Source of the DNA: Heligmosomoides polygyrus polygyrus
Taxonomy: Eukaryota; Nematoda; Chromadorea; Rhabditida; Heligmosomidae
Direction of reading: 5' to 3'
Assembly: GCA_947396885.1 (NCBI GenBank)
Contig: OX377202.1
Location: 63,212,643 to 63,276,642, forward strand
Length of the DNA: 64,000 nt
The position numbers and the translations under genes are program-made. The notes under the pieces were generated by a model, which saw only the letters and a list, made by a program, of their open reading frames with translations, was not told the DNA's origin and searched no databases. Positions within the stretch are counted from its first letter, which is position 1, and every line of letters begins with the position of its first letter. Of the stretch, positions 26,101 through 38,100 are shown in pieces.

Positions 26101-29100
26101 CATTTTTGAGCTCGCTGCTTCATTACTCGTGCAAATAACCTTCTTAATAATGATAAAAGCATCGCAAGAAAGGCGTAATTGCACTCAGTCCTTGTTTTGT
26201 TAGGTTGGCTCGAGCGATTGCCTTGTTCTAGGGTGTTTCCACTTGCTTTTGCCACACGCTGCGAGCTAAACGCCCATACGAAAAGAAAGCAGAATGCCAA
26301 GAAGTTGACCACCGACAGAAGACCTTGCAGCTAAGGCACAGAAATAAGGGCAGAGTAACGTTCAGTTAGTTCCATATGAACTATCCTACGACACGAAGAA
26401 GATAGCTAAAGTAGGAAGAGCCGCACTCACTGGGCAAGTGGGACAATTCGTTAACCTGGGAGTGCACATGTCATAATGCCAGCTGCTAATTAGAATTCGA
26501 TGCTCACGCAGCTGCAACGACAGCCGTTATACATGGACTTAAAACGAACTAATGCACTGGTAAGGTAGCTAAGACAGCTTCGACATAAGAAATGTGCCAC
26601 ATGTCAACAAGCGGTTTTCTATTGATCGACCGCAGCACGCAAAGTAGCTTTTAGGGGAAAAAGTCCATAGAAGGCCCGACGAGGAATACCGCAACCTATG
26701 ACTACATTCGTCCTCTAATCGCGCCCATTCCTCACTTCGAGCACCAAAGGACAGCTATTCAGCCTACGCTCAGCCACATGACGAAGGTTCGACTCCATAA
26801 CTATTAAGGGCGCACGAAAAAAGCGCCTGCTCTAGCCGAGGATTGGCGGAACGAAACGGCGGAAGGCGAACGAGCGGTGCCGATGGTCGGCAGCACCTCT
26901 TCCAATTCAACGTGCTAATCGAGGTGTCGACGCAAATTAGGAGTGCTATAGAGCACGTTAAGAGTGGCGAGAGGAAAGAGGAGCACGGCTGGCCTGGGTT
27001 CGCTCGAACACGACGATGTGATTCGCAATTAAGGCAGTCACCAGGAGCAGGCAGGTGGAAAGCCGAACACAACGCTCTCTCTGTTTTTGACTTCTAGCAG
27101 CTGAGAGCGAAAAGGAGTCGCTTGAAGACGAAGGTACAACAAAGGCAAAACCAGCAAAGAAACTGACCAGTTGGATCGGGATTTATCGTCAGCACAGGCG
27201 AGAAGGGGCCCAGTCCCTTCATTGTTGCTGCGGCTACCTTGAAGGTGTATGCCTTGCGGACGTCGACCGCAAACGTAGCCGAGCTTGAACCGTCCGTCAC
27301 CTGCAAAAGGGCCAACATGAAGCATCAAACTCTTCGCACTTGCAACAATTTATAATGCCAAACTCGAGTCTGACTGAGTAGCACGGCAGAGTAAGAGCCA
27401 GTCAAACTCGCACCCTAATGGCTTTCGGACTAACAAGCAAGGATTAGGCATTGTCTCTGTTGCCCTGCGCTCGGTGACCAACATGACGCTGAACGCCACC
27501 GGTGCTCCTGCCCACTAGAGAAGCTGAGCGGACCTGAGAGTCCAAGAATGATACAACACACGAACTGCCCCACCCAATCAGTAGTAAGCCTCGCAGCCCC
27601 ACCTTAGCGCTCAAACACTTGGAACTACATATATCCCGCAGAATAGTTCAACTGAAAAGGCTTAACGAAAATATGCAGAAAGGGAGTTGGGATAATGTTC
27701 TCAGCTCAAGCGAAGAAGAAGCAAAAACAAGCTTGTCCTCGTCTTTTAGAGGAATGGAATACGCCCGCAGCAATATACAATATTTTCGAGCAGAAGCCTG
27801 ACCTTCAATTTTCGCTCCCAAGTGCATGTTATGTGTGGTTTTCTTCTGATCCTCTAGATTGATCGGTTTTGAAGTGCCACCCAATCACCAGATTAACAAC
27901 TGAACAGAAGTATGGGGAGAAGCGGAAAGATGTCCGATAAAGCTTCTCAGGAGCTGTAACCCCTAAGCACGCTTCGTGGGTGATGACCCAGCTGACCTCC
28001 ATGTCAGTATCCTTGAATTAGGTAAAACAGCGGGTTTATTCTGCCACCTCTTCGACATGGATCTATGAGGGTAGTCGCTCATTTAGAACGACGGTACCTA
28101 GTCTTCGGCGCATTTTAGCGCAGCCGTAGGAGGCGGCAAGCGAATCAAGAATCAAGGTTCTTCATCAACTTCCCGCCTCGGTCCACCAAGCATATTCCAT
28201 CCATACGAAGTGAAAGATAAAGCACATCCGCAGGATATCGCAAATCACTGTGCATACTAAATCGTTTTCAAAATAGCCTCCCTGATATCTAGGTATTGGG
28301 CCGTTGCATATGAAATGGACGCTTTGGCTGCCTCAATTTCTGATCGATTTTTCGCGGCTACGAATGCTTCCGTTTCAGGAATTGTATATAGTTTCTGAAA
28401 GCGCAGAATCTCTGCCTTCTTACCGTTTATAGCTTTCATGACATAATTGTCCGAGTTTCTACGTAGTTTCTGCAACTGAATTAACGTGATATTCGGGTGT
28501 TCTACTCATATGAACAGAAAAGTGGACACAACGCCGCGGCCGTAGCTCGTAATATCAACGCTGAATTTGGGGAGAATTTCGCTAAGGAACGCACAATTCG
28601 CCACTGGTTCGAAAGGTTTCGATCTGGATACGAGAGCCTCGAAGACGAAGACCGAGGTAGACCACCATCACTCCTTAACACGTTGACGACAATGTCGCTC
28701 AATGGTGCGCGACAGTATTATTTCGATCAGAGTGACGTTATCTTCGTCCAAACGTTGCCAAGGTCCTGAATACAGTGGCGATGTCCACTTGGTAAATTAA
28801 TTACGACCGGCTGACACCCACACCGATAACTAGTGTTGTCACCACCTTTGTCCAAACTCCCTGAATGTGGTTATTTGAGGTGCTGGTCACGAATCTGATA
28901 TCCGCTTCTCGAATTTCGCTCGAATGCGATAAGTTACGAGTGGCATGGCTACGTGGGAATGTATTAGAGGTAAACTATTATGGCAATGACCAGCTATCCA
29001 TTGAATTTCTGTGTTATTTTTGAGACTCCATTCAATAAACGTAACAAACAGGCACGATTATAAACTACAACTACTTGGATGTTATCAAACGTCACTAAGG

Positions 29101-32100
29101 AGGTCAACTTCACAAATAAAGTCCATACAGAAAAGATTTTTAACCGACAATCAGCAGCTATGAGTTATTTGGAAGCAATCTAAACAACAGAATTTGTTGC
29201 ATTCACTGCATTTTGTCTTAATCCTCTTAGCTAGATTCCTTGCGGTCGATCTACCTGAATTATGAGTATTTGGAGTTTTTTTTTATAATTATTGGTCTGA
29301 AGCAAAAATATAAAATTAATTATTGGTTTGAAACAAAAATAATTGAACAAATTAAACCATCCAAATGGAGAAAGAATGGAAGCTCACTGCGGAAAAGAAA
29401 GGATTTAGGAAATATTGCAAAAAGAAAACCAACCTTTCGAGAACGATTATCAGAATCGTGGTGCGTATTTTGAAAATTCAATTTATGCTAAGCTAAGGTG
29501 ACGAAACGTCGTGTCACACGCGCGCGGGCCCGACGCGCGAAAATTGCGCGGTCATCAACGTGTTAACAGCGACCAACTCAAAGCCATGGTGGAAGCGAAT
29601 GCGTCAAACTGTGAGAGAGCCAGCACAGCATTTCGGCGTTGACGACAGCACAATCAGTCGCCACTTAAATGCGATCGGAAAAGTAAGGAAAATGGATAAA
29701 TGGATCCCGCACGAACTGACCGTCGGGCAGATGCTGAAACGCCACGACACCTGTTTCGTTAAGGCGCTGCTCAATCTAAGGGAGCTTTTTTGGACAGGAT
29801 CGTGCCCCGCGACGACAAATGGATCCTTTGTGACCATCGTCGTCGCTCTGCAGAATGGCTGGACAAGAATAAGAGTCCCAAGGAGATGCCGAAACCAAGT
29901 CTCCATCGAAAAAAGACCATGGCGAGCGTGAGGTGGACAATTGTTGGTATAGTCCATTACAATCCTTGAAGACTGGAGAGACTACCACAGCGGAGAAACA
30001 CTGTGCCGAAATTGAAGTGATGCACCAGAAACTGATTGAAAAACAGCCGGATTTGGTCAATCGAAGATGCCCAATCCTACTGCAAGGCTACGCGTGTCCG
30101 CACGTTCCAAAAATTGTTGTCCAGAAACTGTATGATTTCGGATACCAAACTCGGCCATATCCAGCATATTCACCAAATCTGTTCCCCACCGAATATCATT
30201 TTTTTTTCAAGCATTTAGATCGTCAGGTGAAGGGCAAAAAATTCAGCGACCAAGATGATGTCGAAAATGACTTCTTATGTTTTATCAGTTCTCGTAGATC
30301 TGAATTTTACAAAGATGGAATGCCTAAGCTATTTTCGGTTACAGCCAGCACTCCCGCCTTATCATTCAGATTTGCTGCTGTGGAATCAGTTGTTTCGCTG
30401 CCGGCGTTGGACCACCCATTCGCTGATACCGCCGTCCGACGGTATTCGGATGGGTTGTTATTCGGTATCCGAATGAGTGGTTATCCAACGGCATGCTCTC
30501 AATATTGGAAATTCGACCTGCGGATGTTTGTGTGCCTTCCCAACCAAGGATTTGTTAACGCTGTTCTTTACCCTTTTACCTCTAATCCTCGGCCTGAATA
30601 AGCGAACATCAGTGAAACCCATGTAAGAAGAAGAAAAGAAGAAGAAGATTCTCAGCCTACCGTTTATCAAGAGAATTTCCACAACCTAGAAAATTGTCTT
30701 ACATGGTTCGGTGGTTCCCGAATACTTCGTCTTACTATGTGAAGAATCTCTTATTGACCTCTAGTCTCCAAAATCTCTCCAGCTTTTATGGGGAGTTAAC
30801 GCCAGTAAACCTACTTTAACACTATAGATTTTTTCTAGAAATTCTCTTGCCCCAATCTTTTTTTTCTGTATAAACTTCGAAAATTACTGCGTTGGTTAGC
30901 CGATTCAGCGTCATCTTTATCATGTTTAATAACTATACAAAAATTTATAAAAACGTTGCTGCGAAGGTAGACAAAGTTCCTCTTTAGTCAACAACAAATG
31001 TCATTGCGGATGGGTGAACCAGGTGGGAACTTCCGCTGTCATTGCAGTAAGTGTTCCACCGAGGTTAATCTGCACTTCAACATAGAAGAACAGTTCCCGT
31101 CCGCGATTTAGGATTTATTCCAAACCTACAGCTATGTTCCAGTGAATCTACAACGGAAAAAGCTGAAGAAATTGTACATAGCCTTTTCAAATGATTATGA
31201 ACAAATTTAGCACCGAATCCTAGAATACGGCAGATTTCCAGATACAAGATAAGATAGATATCCCCAGATATAAGTCAGAAATCGCCAGGCCGGACTCTGT
31301 GCAAAGCAGCATCTCAAGAATACTCTCAAAAATCCTACGAGTACGTGGCTATGATTACACCTAAGTCCCTCCACCGTCCTTACGGAACAAATTTCTCGTT
31401 GTACACATCCTTGACTGTTGTTGAAGATAAGATTCAATTACGGTGCAGAGTGAGAAGATTCAGTTTTCCAGAGCCAGACAAGTAAGATAAGGCCTGCCCT
31501 TTTCATTTGCCGAGCTGGCTCCAAAAATTTTGAAGTTATCTAAGAAGCACTCCTGCCGAACTCTTTAATGCAATACAAAGAACATCTCGACCGTTATCTC
31601 AAGCTGGCCATTCATCTAAGGCTGTTTCTCGCTGCTTGTTACGTTTTCTCTCTGCGTGTAATGACGGCAAAATCTGCTTTGCTTGCGTTACTTGGTTTGC
31701 ATGGCGCTCCATGTACAGCGTAAATATATGAATTCAGCACCTCTTCGTGTCATGCGAAGAACCATTAAGGAATCCGAAAAGAAAAAGATGCCTATATCGG
31801 AAGTCCTGGTGCAGCAACCTGCCGATGCTGAATTGCTGTTGACAACAACTAAAGCTCTGTTCATAAGGAAGCGCCTCTATGCGAGAGGAGAAAGCCGGCC
31901 TGAGCACATCATCACTAGCTATAACCGAATTTCAACTTGGATAGCACTTCGGATATTTCACAGCGGAAGTAGCACATGATGTAGACTTTCCCACGCAACG
32001 ACAAACTGCAGGCCCGTTCAGGGAGACTGTTCGCACAGTTCATTAGCACTTATACAACGAAGACTCACGACACTAAACACGGGCGACAGTTCTGGGTACA

Positions 32101-35100
32101 AGCATGCCAATATGTAACGTTAGCAGTGGAGTTTAGATGCAGTCTATGCGTCTTGATGACCGACCACGAAAAGATTGACTCAACTCTCTGCCGAGGAGAA
32201 ATCAGGCTCTACGCGCACAATCGCAAAGGATACAATTAAACGTGGTATGAAACGACGATGTGTTCAAATCAACCGCTAGAATAGCTTAGTCTGCGATGGA
32301 TGGAATGACACGGCTGCTGCACTCCAATTACAGTTGGCGAAGAACCATTATTTCATTAACAGAACAGCCGGACCGCCGACTCATCGCGAGCAAAGGCGAT
32401 CGAGTCCGCTTCAACATTTTGGACTTCAGCAGCAGTCCACAAGTGTCAGTGGGGGATTGCCGGAGGACAAGGCAACAACAACCGAATCTCCAGCCGAAAT
32501 GGCAACAACCCGCCCCTGAAGATGGTCATCGCCACACGAATTGCGTCAACGAGTCAATGAACAATGCGCTACCTCTCGCAAAGCAGGAAGTGCCTTCCAA
32601 GGACATGAGGGGAGAGATCACGCTGCTAAAGTTGGGGGTTTCCACAAAAGAGGTCAAGCGATTCGTCACAAAATACGTCGAGAGGGTTTATCACAAGTGA
32701 CGGCGCCAAAATAAGAATGCCGAGTGGGTCCATTAGCAAACCTGGCAGGGCGAGCAGCACACGCCAACACCAATTCATCTCACAGTTGGTCACTAAAGTC
32801 CAGGACGACACGCTCAGTACACTTAAAAACGACAAGCCGATGACTGGGGATCCTCGTCTACTCGTCACATCTCCAGGGCTTGTCGGAAGCGCTGGTAGAG
32901 ATATTGACTTCATAGTCCGGTATCCGTCATGCGGATGGCCGTCGGGATAGGGTAGATGAAGCTTAGGAAAAGACTGAGGATATGCTAATAGTTCCTAAGT
33001 TTATCATAGAATCAACCGTTAATAATGGTTACAAAGTTCGAGGCAGGCACGACAATCTTCTAGGGAAGGGTGGAATTACTTCATCAGAAGTCTCACTGAA
33101 GCCAACGGTGTAACATGAGATCTTCAAGACGTATGATGCTAACTACCTACGCTTAGCTAACGCCAACTCCAAACTCCATCAAAATCGAGGCTGGAGGCAA
33201 TCAGATTACATCAATAATATTAGGTTGTCACACAAGTTCTGTCCGATTTTCGACGGCAACTTCACGTTGTAATATCTCAGTTGAAAACGAAGTTGATTAG
33301 TCAACTAGGAACTCCTTCAATCAATGCACTTCTGCCAGCGTACACAACAGCATTATCTCTAAAATCGGAAGAAACCCAAGTCTCTAGAAGCAGTGAAACA
33401 CTAGAGGCAATTTCGGTATCACTGGAATAGATTTTCCACTTAAGGAAGCCGTCGAGATGTTTGAAAAGATGAAAGTCCGTCAAGTCTAGGTCCGCTGAGT
33501 AAGCACGCCACGGGAAAACTTCATACCTCAGCTGGTTTAATTTTCGGATGGTCAGATGCGAGACATGAGAACGAGCGGCATCTTTGCTGTTCCTCACTTG
33601 ATTCGTGGGACTCCACTTATCCAGCTTTTTCACACTGCCTATCACATCTGAGTGCCTCGAAATGGTTGTACGACTGACCCAAAGGTTTCTCCCCATCTCG
33701 CGAGCAGTTTCTCGTGGAGTGGGTTGTAGTCTTTCCTTCAAGCATCCGTCATCGCGCTTGGATGGTCATTCTGAACGGTCCGTCTTCGAGGTCACTTCTC
33801 CGAAACGGAACTTTTGGTACAATCTGCGCTCGATGCGTTCATTAGCGGAGTCCTCTCCCCAGGCCTTGTTGATGTTTGAGTTGCCTCGCTCACACTCTGG
33901 CCAAGGTTGGACTCATGAAGCGTTACTACCCAGAAGTGCATTTTTCCATGGTTTACTTCATCACATAAAACGACGCTATTTTTACGACTTTTCAAAAACA
34001 GTATAGTGAGTGTAACAGAACGAAACAAGCGCCACAAATCGGTCTACAACTTATGTACAATTATATTCTCTATCCGCGAAAAAATCATTCACAAAGTAAC
34101 GAATATCGTAATCGGACAGAACTTATGTGACAACCTAATATAATATGATATAACGTGCCCATCGACCAACCACACCTTGAGGCAAGACGACCGACGGACG
34201 ACGAGAACAATGAAGAGGATCCAGAACGAAGCAAAGCGTCCACGAGGAGAATCTCTAGCAATGTGGGACGACATGTTAGTCGAAAGGATCAGCGAACTGG
34301 CATTTCAGATCAGGGAGTGAGTCAGGCCCCTTGTCAACGTCACCAGGTTCGAATAGCAACTGGTTGGATGACAACGGCGAGCCAACACTGCACGATGAGT
34401 GAAGACGGCCTCTAAGGGTCTAATTATCTAGACCGCTATTAAAACTGCACGCACAATCCCCTGTCTTAATACATCAAGTTGGACTTCCACCAAGCCCTAC
34501 CTCTTCGACCTTCATCTCCTTACAATACATCAACCCATTCCGATCCTGTCCCTTCTTCGCTACACGCATCCCCCTAGCTAACGATAAGTTTCTAAAGCTC
34601 TTTTTCATTAGAACATCGTTCCAAGATGCAAAGGGCGGTAAGGACGGAAAAATACGCAATGGTCGAACGAACGCAAGCTGTGTACATGAAGGCGCAGAAT
34701 CGAAGCATTCGTCGAAGAATCTACCTCCAAAGAGGGAACGAATAGCACGAGATGTAGCAAGTTTGCCCCCCCCCCCCTATAAAACAAGTATCTTTGGTCA
34801 CTTATCCACCCCAAAAGAGGAATAGAATTTCACATCGAATAATTTGAGTTCGTGTTGAATATTCGTTTCATTGGATAGGACATAATTAGGACAGCAGAAG
34901 GACATAATTGGTTCACCCTCGTTGAACTTCCTCCGGCGACCAAATAGGCAATAACTTTGGAATACCAAGTAGATATTTATGTTTACTTATGTTAAAGTGT
35001 TCGTAACACCATCTCATGACTATGATATAGGACATAAAAATAATGATGCACCTCCGGTATAAAAAATCCAAGAGATATCAGTGCAAGCATAAGCGCAAGA

Positions 35101-38100
35101 AAGGCCGCTCCACTTAACATATAAATGCTCCGTCTCAACACGCCCACAAGAAATGAAAATGGATAGAACTCGCAACAATGACGAAACGGATCGATTGGTT
35201 GCCTGAAGTTCTGACTAGCAGCACTGAGTGTCATAGTCACAAAACGCTATGAGGCCAGAACAGCAGGTCGTTCAAGGAGAAAAAGACGCTTTTCGAGAAG
35301 GAAAAGGGCACCACGAAACGCTGACGGCGAAAATTGATTCGCCCGAAAATTGATATGCGTATGCCAAACAGCCCTTTTTGCGTCCGAGAGCAAGAAATGA
35401 GGATAATCGAATGACAGATTGCTCAATTTTGGCGCGAAATAGGAGATGGACGTCGGCTGCGAGGCCCAAGGACATGCCAGTGTGGATTTGGCGACGGCAT
35501 CCGCATCGTTCACGGAGCTGAACAAACCACGGAGCAGCGCTAGTAACGTGCAATGCAGTGCGATGGCACTAGGAGCCAGCCAAAAGGACGACGATATACT
35601 GGCCATGGAAGTGCACAGCTCTTGAGAAGAGCTCATGACTTAGTTGCCCGCTCGAGCGCTCTCTCTTAGCAACGACAACAATTCTTCAACAGCACAGGGG
35701 AGTATCACACTCATCTGCTGCGGCTGTAACACAGATCGTCACCCAGGAAACCGCTCACTGGAATGGACAGTAAGAATTGAACTCGCTCGATGTGGAACTA
35801 GCCGAGCAACAAACCGATCAGGAGACACAAGCACGCTTGGAGCTCATTCTGCCGACTACGGTGAAGTGGTTCGTCGTCGCCGGGTGAAAATTGTAAGGCG
35901 CAAAGACACCCGCGAATATGGCTCATCGACGGGGAACGAAGCTAGTTAGGATGATGAGAAGACCGAGGCAGAGCAAAAAGTGAACAGCTACCACAAATTA
36001 GAGCGCATTTTAGACCAACTGCCATGGCAACATTTCACGCTGGATGACAAACCCCATGATAGCTCTATTTGTTAAAGAAATGAAACAGAAGCTGCTCGTA
36101 AATGCCTCGAAACTTGGAGAGAAGTTCCCAAAACCTGCCTAGTAGGGCCTCCTTTCAGGATGACTGAACAAAGGTGAGTACCTAAGGTGGAATAATAAGG
36201 CGAGACATAACGCAATTTGTGCGGCTGTGTAGAAAGCATCATATTTTGCAAACTCTCGCAACGCCAACCAAATTGATTGCGTCGTCGTTCACTGCTATAT
36301 TCCGCATTTATCAATCCTCTACCGTCCTCGTCTCCAGTCTGCTTCATTTGCCAGCATGCTGTTTTTCCTTCCATCAGTGCGCTTCACATTCCTGCTCGAG
36401 GCCTACAGGACCAACCATGCTCCAGAAACCCCTTCGCTTGCTCACATTCAACGACATGCCACTACACTGACAGCGACACAGGCGTGGTATAAAACTACAT
36501 TAGCGCCCTTAGTACAGCATGCGGTTCCCATATGCGAACACGAGATTTTTGCACACCCGCAGTTTTGCCGCAGCTCTACTACACTGAAATGCAATTTGGA
36601 GAACAGTGCGCTGTGCCAAAATATTTCCTAAATAAACAAATCATAAAAACAATCCAATGCTTTCATTTCAGTCCAAACTCAGGTACAAATATCGGTGGCC
36701 AAGCAAATTCTTCTTCGAGCTGAAAGGAAAAGGTGCAGAGGCCCAGTGATCAACTCCTTTCTGAGACATACGCCTGCGCTTTTAGATGACATCACAGAGA
36801 CAATCTGGATGTTTGTTTTGACTAATAACCTTCGAGGGGCGCGTGGAGCGAAGTCGGAGGAGGCGCCGGCTGTTGCCTGCACGTTCCTGGTACGGATTTC
36901 CCGCCCAGGCCAACCAAGCCTTCCATCCCTCCGGGGTCGGTGAATTGGTACCAGACTTGTCTGGGAAGGATAAAACACTGACTTGTACATCGGCTGGCCA
37001 CCGCAAGTCATTGTTTGGCCAAATACGCATTCAACGCGCCTCCACGACATCCCGTAGAAGTAGAATGCGTGGCGCATCCCAAAGAGGATTGAATAACGCC
37101 GTCCTTTATCCTTTATCCTTTAATAACCTTCGAGACCAGCTGGCCCATCGTGTCCATTCCACACAGACCTGCCAGCCGGCTCAATTAGCCCGGAGGGATG
37201 TGAGACAGGGTTACCCTCCCAGTTAGCGCAAAATTCTAAAATCGAAAACCGACTGCATAAACCGACGCCATGAAAGCTTCAGAATGCTTCAAAAAACTGC
37301 GTTGAGCATTCTGAAGCTCAATGCTTGGGAGCACATGGTCTTCTAACCATAAGATAAGGAAAAGGCATCGCTCACTAGTGACCAAAATTTTTGGTCTCGA
37401 GCAGTTCACCATAATTTCCAAAGATCAGATCTGCTGGACTTTGACGAAATTAGAACGACAATTGCAAAAAACACAAGACAACTATGCTGAAGAAAATAAC
37501 TTCACTTGCGAATGGCACTGAGATCACCAAACTCCGCACCGCCGCATTACACCTGCGGAGGCAACTAATCGAAAAGTGACTTCTGAACCGAATGAATCAC
37601 TCACGAAATTACAAACCTCAGCAGGCTTTAGAAGATTCAACAAACAGTCGAAGATGACGCGAACGTTGATAGAACTGTAGAAATTGGGGTAGGAAAGTAG
37701 GGCACGAAGACGACTAAGGGCGAAGCAATGGGAAAGAAGTGCACGAACGCCACAGTGATGAAGGCAGTCATAACCAGGAGACAGGGGGTGAGCAAGTAGT
37801 GGGACAAATAGCTTGATTTTCCACGAGGAACTTCTTCAAGAATTTCAAACAAGCTCTTTATCCTGAATTCTTAGAGCCCTCACCAGGTTCTTTTCTATCT
37901 GGCAGGTTTTTGCAAAGTCCTCTAATTATGATACAAACGAAGAGCAGACTGTTAACGCGCCCAACACCTATACCACAGTCTAATTGCTGTAAATCCTCCC
38001 GCTGCAGATGGCTCATGAAAGGCACGGTATCAGGAGATCAGCCGCTCAACGCCTCCGCCACGATAGAGGTAACTGGCAAGGAGAGCCTCCAAAGTGGCGA

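Larger units (their letters stand above)
18679..27167. other. ptp-3 intron 9 (8.5 kb) with candidate nested exons
   Basis: Contains the signal-peptide exon candidate (18987-19185), the unrecognised ORF (22022-22271), a tRNA-derived SINE-like stretch (21790-21975) and a repeat shared with 30340-30560. Other minus-strand frames with hydrophobic starts exist near 24.9, 25.3 and 26.3 kb, but none has both a good donor and the right phase. Confidence 0.5.

Noticed and set aside
36679..37077. 132-codon ORF reading like a protein ([15 protein letters not shown])
   Set aside because: Matches the dispersed repeat family in which other copies have stops and frameshifts at the same place.
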